Assembly: GCF_039544005.1 (NCBI RefSeq)
Contig: NZ_BAABKV010000001.1
Coordinates: 3,844,001 to 3,908,000 of the forward strand
Length of the DNA stretch: 64,000 nucleotides
Direction: 5' to 3'
Source: Kitasatospora paranensis
GTDB taxonomy: Bacteria > Actinomycetota > Actinomycetes > Streptomycetales > Streptomycetaceae
Part shown: positions 18,603 to 25,361 of the stretch, one piece after another
How positions within the stretch are numbered: position 1 is the first letter of the stretch
How the letters are laid out: each line of letters begins with the position of its first letter
Notes under the pieces: model-generated
What the model was told of the DNA's origin: nothing
Databases searched by the model: none
The model's input: the letters and a program-made list of their open reading frames with translations, nothing else
Program-made: the position numbers and the translations under genes

Positions 18603-20248
18603 ACGATGCCGAGCCTGGTCGGCCGCCAGAGCTGGGCGGGCGCCCCGGTGGCGGCGGCGAGCGCCACCAGCGGGTTGCCCTGGCCGTCGAGGTCGCCGGT
18701 GGCGGCCAGGACCTTGCCGCGGTCCTGCGAGTCGGCGATCGTGTAGAGCCCGTCGCCGGCCGGGACGAGGGCCCAATGCTGGTTCCCGCCCCCGTTGCAG
18801 CGCCACTGCTCGATGCGCGTGCCGACCGCGGTGGAACCCCCGGTGGCGTCCAGGCACATGGCGCGGTTGCCGCTGAAGTCGACCTCGAAGGTGCCGCCGG
18901 CCTTGGCCTCCAGCACGAACGACTGGTTGAGCCCGCCGGTGGCCGGATAGGTGATGGCCGGCCGGCCGTTGGTCGCGTCGCCGTAGGTGCCGCCGCCCGC
19001 GAAGTCCAGCACCTTGCCGTTCGCCGCGTTGGTGAACTGGTACCAGGAGCCGTCCTCCGGGGTGTCCGGGAAGGGGCGGCCGGGGGTGAGCGCGGTGATG
19101 GAGGTGGTGTTCCGGTCGTCCAGCGAGCAGAACGCCTCCTTGAGCGCCGGCTGCCCGTAGAACTGCGCCAGGCAGACCGCCTCACCGCGGTAGCCGGCCA
19201 CCCGGAGGTGGTAGGACTGCCGGACCATGTTCATGCACACGCCCGGGATGCCGATCTCCTGGTCGCAGCCGTTGCGGGTGCGCTCCGAGGTGTCGATGAC
19301 GTCGCCGTTGGTGTACTCGTACGGCGAACTGGTCCACTCCGCGCACACCTCGTGGCCGTAGCTGACCCGCCGCTGGTCGAGGTAGCGCACCCCGGGGACC
19401 TGCGAGGCGGCCTGGCGCAGCGCGTCGCTGAACGTCGGGACGACCAGGTTGTGGCCCCAGGCGAGGTCCTCGGGGAGGGCCGGACAGCCGTCGGCGATCT
19501 TGCCGAGGTAGTCGTTGCGCCTGATGTCGGGCGTGATCGGGGTGAAGTACGACTGGTAGACGAGCTGGTAGGAGCCGTCGTCGTAGCCGGCCCGGCGCAT
19601 GGTGGCGCGGATGTTCGTCAGCGCGGCCACCACCTTGGGCTTGACGCGCTCCGCCCGCTGGACGATCTCCGGAGTGCCGATGGTGTCGCGGCAGCCCTGG
19701 GACTTGGGGATCGGGAAGTACTGGCCGAGGCAGCCGAGCATGATGCCGGAGAAGTCGAAGTCGTCGTTGGCGCCGATCGTGACGACCACCATCTTGATGT
19801 CGTACTGGGCTGCGGCCTTGGCGAGTTGGACGTCCTGCTTGGGCTCGCCGAAGTCGCCGCTGCCACCTCCGGTGATCTTCGCCAGTTCGGGGTCGCTGAC
19901 CAGGTCGCCGGTCTGGGCGCCGGAGCAGGCCAGGTCGACCGGGGTCACACCGGCGAGGCCGGTCACGAAGATCTCCGACCTGGCCGAGCGGTGGCAGTAG
20001 TTGCCGGGGGTGTCCGTGCCGGGCAGGTAGTCGTCGCCGGTGTCCGTGCCGGCGCCTTCGCCCGAGATGGCGCTGTCGCCGAGGGCGACCACCGCGGCCG
20101 GCCGGTCGGCGGCGGCCGCGCCGTCGGCGGCCCGGGCGGGCGGTGCGGCCTGGACGCCGCCGAGGCCCAGTGCCGCGGCGAGCGCGGCGGAGGCCAGCAG
20201 GGCGGCCGGCCGACATCGCCGGAGACCGGGTATGGATGACCTGATCAC
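18590..20248 (-). CDS. Secreted SGNH-family hydrolase with C-terminal ricin-type lectin domain
   Basis: A 552-residue exported enzyme. The signal peptide (PAALLASAALAAALGLGGVQA) is followed by an SGNH/GDSL esterase domain: block I ALGDSAISGEGAG (nucleophile Ser), block III IGANDDFDF (Asn) and a late block with YEYTNGDVIDTS before the usual His region. From about residue 390 a ricin-type beta-trefoil follows, with FTNAANGKVLDFAGG, NRAMCLDATGG, QWRCNGGGNQHW and LAATGDLDGQGNPL. Likely a carbohydrate-targeted lipase or esterase outside the cell. The GTG start has GAGGAG upstream. It begins a transcript preceded by a palindrome at 20443-20461. Confidence 0.85.
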   Translation of the reverse strand: MIRSSIPGLRRCRPAALLASAALAAALGLGGVQAAPPARAADGAAAADRPAAVVALGDSAISGEGAGTDTGDDYLPGTDTPGNYCHRSARSEIFVTGLAGVTPVDLACSGAQTGDLVSDPELAKITGGGSGDFGEPKQDVQLAKAAAQYDIKMVVVTIGANDDFDFSGIMLGCLGQYFPIPKSQGCRDTIGTPEIVQRAERVKPKVVAALTNIRATMRRAGYDDGSYQLVYQSYFTPITPDIRRNDYLGKIADGCPALPEDLAWGHNLVVPTFSDALRQAASQVPGVRYLDQRRVSYGHEVCAEWTSSPYEYTNGDVIDTSERTRNGCDQEIGIPGVCMNMVRQSYHLRVAGYRGEAVCLAQFYGQPALKEAFCSLDDRNTTSITALTPGRPFPDTPEDGSWYQFTNAANGKVLDFAGGGTYGDATNGRPAITYPATGGLNQSFVLEAKAGGTFEVDFSGNRAMCLDATGGSTAVGTRIEQWRCNGGGNQHWALVPAGDGLYTIADSQDRGKVLAATGDLDGQGNPLVALAAATGAPAQLWRPTRLGIVYLP

Positions 20249-20322
20249 GCGTGGCTCCTCAGGAGGGTGGGGGACCGCACGGCGGGGCCGGCGGAACGGA
20301 GGGGGTGCGTGCGGTGCGGGGC

Positions 20323-20356
20323 TGCGCTGTACCGGGGAGTGCGCTGTTCCGGGGAG
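20323..20356. repeat. Tandem 17-base repeat
   Basis: TGCGCTGTACCGGGGAG at 20323-20339 is followed directly by a copy differing in one base at 20340-20356, then by a more degenerate third unit. It lies in the untranslated leader side of the SGNH hydrolase gene. Confidence 0.6.
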
Positions 20357-20442
20357 TGCGCGGTGCGGACGTGCGCGGTGCGGGGGTGCGACGTGCCGGG
20401 CCCGGGCAGGGTCGGTCGCCGGTGCGGGGACCGGTTCGCCAA

Positions 20443-20461
20443 ATGTGAGCCCGGCTCACAT
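20443..20461. promoter_or_regulatory. Perfect palindrome, candidate operator
   Basis: ATGTGAGCCCGGCTCACAT: two perfect 9-base arms around one C, about 195 bases upstream of the SGNH hydrolase start. TGTGAG-CTCACA resembles operators of TetR/GntR/LacI-type regulators; the regulator is unknown. Confidence 0.45.
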
Positions 20462-20541
20462 GTTAGGTACTGACAAGTAACGCAACAAGGCTCGCGACAG
20501 CGGCACTCCGACCCGCTCGGGCGCCCTCCGGGCACACGACA

Positions 20542-20586
20542 GGGCCGCCGCCCGCGTTCCAGGAGGAGGGAACGGGGCGGCGGCCC
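20542..20586. terminator. Terminator after the first chaplin gene
   Basis: A long hairpin (arms GGGCCGCCGCC...GTTCC, one bulge) lies about 50 bases downstream of the leftward chaplin gene. Confidence 0.7.
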
Positions 20587-20635
20587 GGATGTCGCGGAAT
20601 CGACCGTCGGACGGTCGGTCAGGCGGGTTGCCCGG

Positions 20636-20875
20636 TCAGCCGACGTTGGCGCAGGAGTTGCCGAACGCCGGGTTCAGCAGGCCGATCACGTCGATCGAGT
20701 TGCCGCAGACGTTGACCGGGATGTGCACCGGCACCTGGATGCTGTTGCCCGAGGCGACACCCGGGGAACCGGCCGCGACGCCCTCGGCACCGCTGCTCGC
20801 CATGGCGGAGCCGGCACCGGCAGCCACGATGCCCACAACGGCGGCGCCGACGGCGGCGACCTTCTTGACGCTCAT
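20636..20875 (-). CDS. Short chaplin (secreted aerial-hyphae coat protein)
   Basis: A 79-residue precursor: basic start MSVKKVAAVGAAVV, signal peptide ending about SAMA, then one chaplin domain (SSGAEGVAAGSPGVASGNS, VPVHIPVNVCGNS, LLNPAFGNSCANVG). The two Cys residues that form the chaplin disulfide are present. Short chaplins assemble as amyloid-like films on aerial hyphae and spores and lower surface tension at the colony surface. The ATG at 20875 has ACGAGGAG upstream. It is divergent from the next chaplin and is the most divergent of the four copies (IHIP-type core). Confidence 0.92.
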   Translation of the reverse strand: MSVKKVAAVGAAVVGIVAAGAGSAMASSGAEGVAAGSPGVASGNSIQVPVHIPVNVCGNSIDVIGLLNPAFGNSCANVG

Positions 20876-21198
20876 AAGAGTCTCCTCGTTCTTCACTGTC
20901 TTCACAGCCTCCAGCTGCCGAGCGGACTCGGCAGGGAAGCGCACAGGGCGTGCACCGGGCCCAACGAGCCCCTGCGGAGCGGGTACCGAACGAGCCGTCA
21001 CATTCACCCGTTCGCAGCAGTGAAGGCATTCGGGTGATCGCGAAATCAGCCCGTTTCCCCGGGGCCGCCGGCTCGTTCTTCCTCACGAACACGGCACCAC
21101 CGACCCGGCCCCGCCGGATCGGCCCACCCGCTCCCCGCGGTCCGCACCTGCGACCGCTCCGGCGGGGCCGGGCCTCGCGAACAGAAAGAGACTGCACC
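20876..21198. other. Divergent region between two chaplin genes
   Basis: 323 bases that must carry promoters for both chaplins. The + strand reads CCGTCAC at about 20996 with CAGTGA 16 bases later, a poor match to the sigma-BldN pattern. The remaining sequence is G/C-rich and has no gene. Confidence 0.4.
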
Positions 21199-21441
21199 AT
21201 GCGCAAGATCGCCCACGGCGCGTTCGGCACGGTGGCCGCTGCGGCCATGCTGCTCGGCGGCGCCGCCGCCGCGTCCGCCCACGGCGCGTCGGCCGAGGGT
21301 GTCGCCACCAACTCCCCCGGCGTGCTCTCCGGCAACCTGATCCAGATCCCGGTGCACGTCCCGGTGAACGTCTGCGGCAACACCGTGAACGTGATCGGTC
21401 TGCTCAACCCGGCGTTCGGCAACGCCTGCGTCAACGCCTGA
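21199..21441 (+). CDS. Short chaplin
   Basis: An 80-residue precursor: MRKIAHGAFGTVAAAAMLLGG signal peptide cleaving near SAHG, then the chaplin domain with PGVLSGNLIQIPVHVPVNVC and LLNPAFGNACVNA. Both chaplin Cys residues are kept. The mature N-terminus (HGASAEGVATNSPG) differs from the SSGAEGVAAGSPG of its neighbours. It is followed by a hairpin, so it is probably a single-gene transcript. Confidence 0.92.
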   Translation: MRKIAHGAFGTVAAAAMLLGGAAAASAHGASAEGVATNSPGVLSGNLIQIPVHVPVNVCGNTVNVIGLLNPAFGNACVNA

Positions 21442-21443
21442 CC

Positions 21444-21470
21444 CCGCGGCCGCCGTGCGAGCGGCCGCGG
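21444..21470. terminator. Terminator after second chaplin
   Basis: Perfect 10-base arms (CCGCGGCCGC) with a 7-base loop begin 3 bases after the stop codon. Confidence 0.65.
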
Positions 21471-21745
21471 CAGGCCGGTCCACAACCGGCCCAGAACTCC
21501 CGGCGGAGCGGTGCTCCGACCCGCCGGACGCGCCGCGGTGCGACCAATTCCCGACCGTGCGGGGAATGGTGGCGGGCGCAGCGTCGAATGCGGTCCGCAG
21601 ACTCGCCCAAGCCACGGGCGACACGCGCCAGTTGGGCCGCGTGAGTGACAATCACGGTGAATTGACGAAACATCGGGTGATGATACTGATTCGCCCGGCT
21701 CCCGACCTTCCGACTGTCGGGCAGAAACTCGGAGGAAGAATTCCC
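21471..21745. other. Upstream region of third chaplin
   Basis: About 275 bases without a gene. At 21641-21661 it holds GTGAGTGACAATCACGGTGA, which contains AGTGA/TCAC half-sites like those bound by the developmental repressor BldD. TTGACG at 21662-21667 is a possible -35 element with A/T-rich sequence 16-17 bases later. Both are by-eye suggestions. Confidence 0.4.
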
Positions 21746-21988
21746 ATGCGCAACATCAAGAAGGCCGCTGTCCTCACCATCGCCGCCGCCGGCCTGGTCG
21801 CCTCCGGCGCCGGCGTGGCTGCCGCCAGCTCCGGTGCCGAGGGTGTCGCGGCGGGCTCGCCCGGCGTGCTCTCCGGCAACCTGATCCAGGTCCCGGTGCA
21901 CGTCCCGGTCAACCTGTGCGGCAACACCGTCGACGTCATCGGCGCCCTGAACCCGGCGTTCGGCAACTCCTGCGCCAACGTCGGCTGA
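21746..21988 (+). CDS. Short chaplin
   Basis: An 80-residue precursor: MRNIKKAAVLTIAAAGLVAS signal peptide, then a full chaplin domain (SSGAEGVAAGSPGVLSGNL, VPVHVPVNLCGNT, ALNPAFGNSCANVG) with both Cys residues. The ribosome site GGAGGAAG stands 8 bases before the ATG. Nearly identical to the following copy over the mature region, suggesting a recent tandem duplication. Confidence 0.93.
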   Translation: MRNIKKAAVLTIAAAGLVASGAGVAAASSGAEGVAAGSPGVLSGNLIQVPVHVPVNLCGNTVDVIGALNPAFGNSCANVG

Positions 21989-22017
21989 ATCAGCGGTAGC
22001 TGATCCGGCAGTGCCCG

Positions 22018-22046
22018 CGCCGCGTCCCGCTCTGCGGGGCGCGGCG
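22018..22046. terminator. Hairpin between tandem chaplins
   Basis: Arms CGCCGCGTCCCGC and GCGGGGCGCGGCG pair over 13 bases with one G-T wobble and a 3-base loop, 29 bases after the third chaplin. Confidence 0.6.
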
Positions 22047-22076
22047 CACCCTCCCTGATCTAGGAGATCGACTCCC

Positions 22077-22343
22077 ATGCAGAACGTGAAGAAGGCCGCC
22101 GTCCTCTCCGCCGCCGCCGGCATCGTGCTGGCCGGCGCGGGCGCCGCCAGCGCCAGCTCCGGTGCCGAGGGCGTCGCGGCGGGCTCGCCCGGCGTGCTCT
22201 CCGGCAACCAGCTCCAGGTCCCGGTGCACGTCCCGGTCAACGTCTGCGGCAACTCCGTCAACGTGATCGGCCTGCTGAACCCGGCGTTCGGCAACTCCTG
22301 CGCCAACGTGGACGCCCCGCAGGTCGACGACGCGGACTGCTGA
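22077..22343 (+). CDS. Short chaplin with extra C-terminal acidic tail
   Basis: An 88-residue precursor with signal peptide MQNVKKAAVLSAAAGIVLAG and a standard chaplin domain (VPVHVPVNVCGNS, LLNPAFGNSCANV). Unlike its neighbours it continues for ten residues, DAPQVDDADC, adding negative charge and a third Cys. The tail could allow an intermolecular disulfide or cell-wall contact (inference). The ribosome site is TAGGAGAT. The 88-base gap to the previous chaplin holds a hairpin. Confidence 0.92.
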   Translation: MQNVKKAAVLSAAAGIVLAGAGAASASSGAEGVAAGSPGVLSGNQLQVPVHVPVNVCGNSVNVIGLLNPAFGNSCANVDAPQVDDADC

Positions 22344-22375
22344 TCCGCCGCGATCCGCGCACCTCACCCGTGCCG

Positions 22376-22397
22376 CCCCCGGCCCCGCGGCCGGGGG
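22376..22397. terminator. Hairpin after fourth chaplin
   Basis: Perfect 9-base arms (CCCCCGGCC) with a 4-base loop, about 30 bases after the stop codon. Confidence 0.55.
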
Positions 22398-22487
22398 CCG
22401 TCGGCGTAGGCCGCGGGCGGCCCGCACGACCGCCCCGCGCCGGCCTGCGCGAACCACCGCCCGTCCCGACCGAAGGATCCACCTCCC

Positions 22488-22883
22488 ATGGTGCTGAAGA
22501 CCACCGGTGCCGGCCTGTTGGCCGCCCTCGGCGCCGCCGTCGCGGTGGGCGCCGCGGCCGCACCCGCCTCCGCCGACGTCTCGACGGCCGAGGCCCGGCC
22601 CGGCCTGCCGCAGCCCACCGCCCACCTGCAGTCCACCGACCCCGGCCGGCTGGTCGACGGCACCACCGGAGCGCTCGGCTACGCGGTGGCACCGGTGAAG
22701 AACCTCCGGCTCGACCCGTGGGCGCAGTCATCGGCCGACGTGTTCAACAACGGCGTCTCGGTGGAGCCCGACAACGGTGTCGGCCCGGTCGCCACCTCCA
22801 CGCTGACCGATCCGCTCAGCGGCGGCGGCGGGGCGCAGAGCCTGCCCGCCGTCGGCCCGCTGCTGGGCGTCCTGCCCGGCTGA
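22488..22883 (+). CDS. Secreted protein of unknown function
   Basis: A 131-residue exported protein: signal peptide LKTTGAGLLAALGAAVAVGA ending near ASAD, then a mature chain rich in Pro, Gly, Leu and Asp (PVKNLRLDPWAQSSADVFNN, ending LPAVGPLLGVLPG). It has no Cys. Similar small secreted proteins recur in Streptomyces, sometimes under uninformative names, and no function is known to me. Its place between chaplin genes and the rodlin-like genes suggests a surface role. It ends at a bidirectional terminator. Confidence 0.75.
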   Translation: MVLKTTGAGLLAALGAAVAVGAAAAPASADVSTAEARPGLPQPTAHLQSTDPGRLVDGTTGALGYAVAPVKNLRLDPWAQSSADVFNNGVSVEPDNGVGPVATSTLTDPLSGGGGAQSLPAVGPLLGVLPG

Positions 22884-22901
22884 CCGCCCCGCCCGCACGT
22901 G

Positions 22902-22938
22902 CAGGAGCCCGGCCCCCTCGGGGTGCCGGGCTCCTGCG
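22902..22938. terminator. Bidirectional terminator
   Basis: Perfect 13-base arms (GCAGGAGCCCGGC and complement) around a loop that can extend the stem, between two convergent secreted-protein genes. Confidence 0.75.
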
Positions 22939-22960
22939 CGTGGCTCGGACGGACGAACCG

Positions 22961-23608
22961 TCAGGCGCCCGGCTGCGCGAAGGCGTCGGTGGCGACCTGG
23001 GTGGCGGCGGCACCGAGGTTGCCGAGCACCTCGGTGGCGGAGACCTTCTGGTCGTTCCCGCCGAGCGAGGCCTTGGCACCCGGAACCGCCTGCACCGGGG
23101 CGGTCACCACCTGCGGGTCGAGCTCGCCGAAGGAGAGCGCGCCGTCGGCGAACTCCCCGCTGTGGTCGGCCGCGTAGCGGACGGGCTGGCCCAGCTCCAG
23201 GGCCGGCCCGGCGGTGTGCAGCGGGGCGGCCGGCATCGCCAGTACGGCCTGGCCGAGGTCGGCGCCCCGGTCGGCCACCGGCAGCGGCACGACGGCGTCG
23301 AGCTCCGGGCCGACCCGGCCGGTGTTGAGGGCGGGGACGATGCGGTCCGGGACGAGCTGCTGGCCGGGGTGCTCCACCGGCACCGGCGGCTGGAGCGGCG
23401 AGGCGGGGAGGCCGCCGGTGACCCGGCCGTCCTGGGTGAGCAGCGGCAGCGGCACGGTGAACGGCACCTCCCGGCCGGCCAGGCCGTCCTCGACGGACGC
23501 CACCTCGCCCGGGGTCATCGGCCGCGCCTGGGCCGCGCCCTGGGCACCGACGACGCCGGCGCCGACCGCGATCAGCAGGGCGCCGGTCGCCCGCTTGGAG
23601 AGCTTCAT
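22961..23608 (-). CDS. Secreted protein of unknown function
   Basis: A 215-residue exported protein. The signal peptide (KRATGALLIAVGAGVVGAQG) cleaves near AQA; the mature chain is Pro/Leu/Val-rich with recurring 'PxPL' and 'GLPA' elements (VPFTVPLPLLTQDGRVTGGL, PLQPPVPVEHPGQ) and no Cys. It shares composition, but not clear sequence, with the convergent gene at 22488. Its family is common in Streptomyces near surface-protein genes; no function is known to me. Its upstream region contains a 13-base direct repeat. Confidence 0.75.
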   Translation of the reverse strand: MKLSKRATGALLIAVGAGVVGAQGAAQARPMTPGEVASVEDGLAGREVPFTVPLPLLTQDGRVTGGLPASPLQPPVPVEHPGQQLVPDRIVPALNTGRVGPELDAVVPLPVADRGADLGQAVLAMPAAPLHTAGPALELGQPVRYAADHSGEFADGALSFGELDPQVVTAPVQAVPGAKASLGGNDQKVSATEVLGNLGAAATQVATDAFAQPGA

Positions 23609-23626
23609 GCTATTCACCGTTCTGTC

Positions 23627-23654
23627 CGAGAGCTGTGCGTACGAGAGCTGTGCG
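23627..23654. repeat. 13-base direct repeat in promoter region
   Basis: CGAGAGCTGTGCG occurs at 23627-23639 and 23642-23654, a 15-base period, just upstream of the leftward secreted-protein gene. It may be a regulator binding site or a duplication. Confidence 0.5.
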
Positions 23655-23775
23655 GAAAAGCAATCTGCGCAACGACCGACGCACGGCAGGATTGCGACGG
23701 TTAACCGGTACGGAGTAATAGTCCGACTGGAATACCGCCGAGGTGATGATCCATCAGACGTCTGCGAAGAATCTG

Positions 23776-23803
23776 CGTAACTTTCCCGCCCGTCATTCTT
23801 TGA
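23776..23803 (+). promoter_or_regulatory. Candidate sigma-BldN promoter for the first rodlin gene
   Basis: CGTAAC at 23776-23781, exactly 16 bases, then CTTTGA at 23798-23803. As I recall it, the sigma-BldN consensus at chaplin and rodlin promoters is CGTAAC-N16-CGTTGA, so this matches 11 of 12 positions. It lies about 100 bases before the rodlin-like gene and bldN is in the same window. Confidence 0.6.
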
Positions 23804-23903
23804 ACCGGATGTCGCAGCTCGTTGCGGTGCGACCGGAATCCAACGAATACCGGGCACGGCCGCCGAGCCGGCGCACCCGAGCTTTTCAGAGAGGTATCTC
23901 CCC

Positions 23904-24248
23904 ATGCTGAAGAAGACCTTCGCGGGCCTCGGACTGGCCGCGGCCGCCCTGGCCACCGCCGCCGCCCCGGCGAGCGCGATCGGCGACGCGGACGGCTCCA
24001 CCGCCTCGATCCAGGGCAACGGCGGCACCAACGCCACCGGGACATGGGGCAACCACAGCCCCAACTTCCACTTCGCCGACAACCCGAACGTCTGCCTCCC
24101 CGAGATCCACAACGTCGGTGTGGCCGTCCTCGGTGTGGCCGTCCCGGTCGAGGTCGACGCCCTGAACAACCAGCCGAAGCAGACCTGCGTGGTCGGCGAC
24201 GGCACCATCGGCAGCGGCGACGGCGGCGTGTCCCACCTGATCGGCTGA
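23904..24248 (+). CDS. Rodlin-like secreted protein (copy 1)
   Basis: A 114-residue precursor: MLKKTFAGLGLAAAALATAA signal peptide ending PASA, then IGDADGSTASIQGNGGTNAT, FADNPNVCLPEIHNVGVAVL, DALNNQPKQTCVVGDGT and a C-terminal GGVSHLIG. Rodlins RdlA/RdlB share the AIGDxxG start, the NGN...FGN stretch, paired Cys (CL...QQC) and a closing GALSHV, so I place it in the rodlin family although it is shorter. Rodlins organise chaplin filaments into the paired rods of the rodlet layer. A near-consensus sigma-BldN promoter lies upstream; a similar copy follows. Confidence 0.8.
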   Translation: MLKKTFAGLGLAAAALATAAAPASAIGDADGSTASIQGNGGTNATGTWGNHSPNFHFADNPNVCLPEIHNVGVAVLGVAVPVEVDALNNQPKQTCVVGDGTIGSGDGGVSHLIG

Positions 24249-24401
24249 CGCCGGCCCCACCGCTCCGCCCGGGAGTCCCGCTCCCGCCCCCTGATACCCC
24301 GGTCCGGCCGCTCCCCCGGCCGGCCGCTCCCCAGGCCCGGTACGAGCCACGCACCGGGCCGAGGCTCCACTCCATCAGAAGATCCGAAGAAGGAACCTGA
24401 A

Positions 24402-24748
24402 ATGATCAAGAAGGCTCTCGCCGCCGCCGGCGTCGCCGCCGCCGGTGTCGCCATGGTCGCCTCCCCGCGATGGCCATCGGCGACGCCGACGGTGCCGCCA
24501 CCTCCCTCCAGGGCAACGGTGGCACCAACGCCACCGGCACCGAGGGCGACCACAGCCCGAACTACCACACGCTGGACAACCCGAACCTCTGCCTGCCCGA
24601 GGTCCACAACATCGCGGTCGGCGCGGTCATCGGCCTCGCCGTTCCGATCGAGGTCCCGGTCCTCAACAACCAGCCCAAGCAGACCTGCGTCGTGGGTCAG
24701 AACACCGTGGGCAGCGGCGACGGCGGCGTGTCCCACCTGATCGGCTGA
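24402..24748 (+). CDS. Rodlin-like secreted protein (copy 2, frameshifted in this sequence)
   Basis: Second copy of the rodlin-like gene, about 116 residues, with MIKKALAAAGVAAAGVAMVA as signal peptide and a mature part IGDADGAATSLQGNGGTNAT, DNPNLCLPEVHNIAVGAV, VLNNQPKQTCVVGQNT, GGVSHLIG, all very close to copy 1. The signal peptide and mature part are in different frames: one C is missing in the run at 24463-24466 (MVASP should continue AMAIGDADG). The error is of the same type seen elsewhere in this window. Ribosome site GAAGAAGGA. Confidence 0.78.
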
Positions 24749-25035
24749 TCCTGCCGGTCGAACTGCCGCCGGGTCCGGGGGAACAGCTCCTCGGGCCCGG
24801 CGGTCTGCTGTGTCCGTCCGACCCCGGCCGTACGCCGCCGCCGGTGGCGCGCGCCGACCCCGGTGGCCGGCCCGCACCGCACAGCGGGCCCGCCGACGCA
24901 ATCGGGTGACGCCGCGCCACCGCGGCGCGTACGGCGGGGGCCGGACACCCCGATGTGATCACCATGAGTCACTGCCACGCAGTGCGCCGGGCCCGGTCCG
25001 GAGCCCTCGGCCACTGCCGAAGAGAGGACGTCTCC
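24749..25035. other. Intergenic region
   Basis: 287 bases without a gene. An imperfect hairpin (CCGCCGGGTCC... / ...GGCCCGGCGG) at about 24770-24804 may terminate the rodlin transcript. No promoter is recognisable for the following small gene; its ribosome site AGAGAGGA is at about 25020. Confidence 0.4.
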
Positions 25036-25292
25036 ATGAAGAGCATGCTGGCCAAGGCCCTGCTGACCACCGTCGGCGCGATCGCCGTCGCCGGGGTCGC
25101 GGCCCCGCGTACGCCCACGTCGACGCGGGCGGTGGCGGCACGCTGATCGCCACCGCGGACGAGCCCTTCGTCGCGGGCGAGCAGCACGGCTGGGCGGAGA
25201 CCAGCCACATCGCGGTGGCCGGTCAGAAGTGGGGCTGGGCGACCAGCACGGCGGTCGGCGGCGGCGCCGACGGCGAGGCCCACATCGGCTGA
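25036..25292 (+). CDS. Small secreted protein of unknown function (frameshifted in this sequence)
   Basis: Predicted 85-residue precursor: MKSMLAKALLTTVGAIAVAG signal peptide ending AYA, mature chain HVDAGGGGTLIATADEPFVA, GWAETSHIAVAGQKWGWATS, GGGADGEAHIG. The reading frame changes at 25103-25106 where one C of a run is missing; the span 25036-25292 is one base short of a whole number of codons, in agreement. The mature part is Gly/Ala-rich with Trp pairs and no Cys. I do not recognise the family. Position beside rodlins suggests a surface role. Confidence 0.65.
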
Positions 25293-25300
25293 CGCCGACA

Positions 25301-25346
25301 CGCAGGAGGCCGGGCCGCGGGGTGTTCCGCGGCCCGGCCTCCTGCG
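25301..25346. terminator. Strong bidirectional terminator
   Basis: Perfect 20-base inverted repeat (CGCAGGAGGCCGGGCCGCGG and complement) with loop GGTGTT, between the small secreted gene and convergent hemB. Confidence 0.85.
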
Positions 25347-25361
25347 TTGCGCGGGGTGGGG

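Larger units (their letters stand above)
20249..20541. other. Leader/intergenic region of the SGNH hydrolase
   Basis: Nearly 300 bases with no gene. Bases 20300-20400 are a G-rich, repetitive stretch made of GTGCGC/GGTGCG units; a perfect 19-base palindrome follows at 20443. The sequence around 20465-20490 (GGTACTGACAAGTAACGCAAC) is unusually A/T-rich for this genome and is the best place for a promoter, but I cannot define boxes. Confidence 0.45.
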
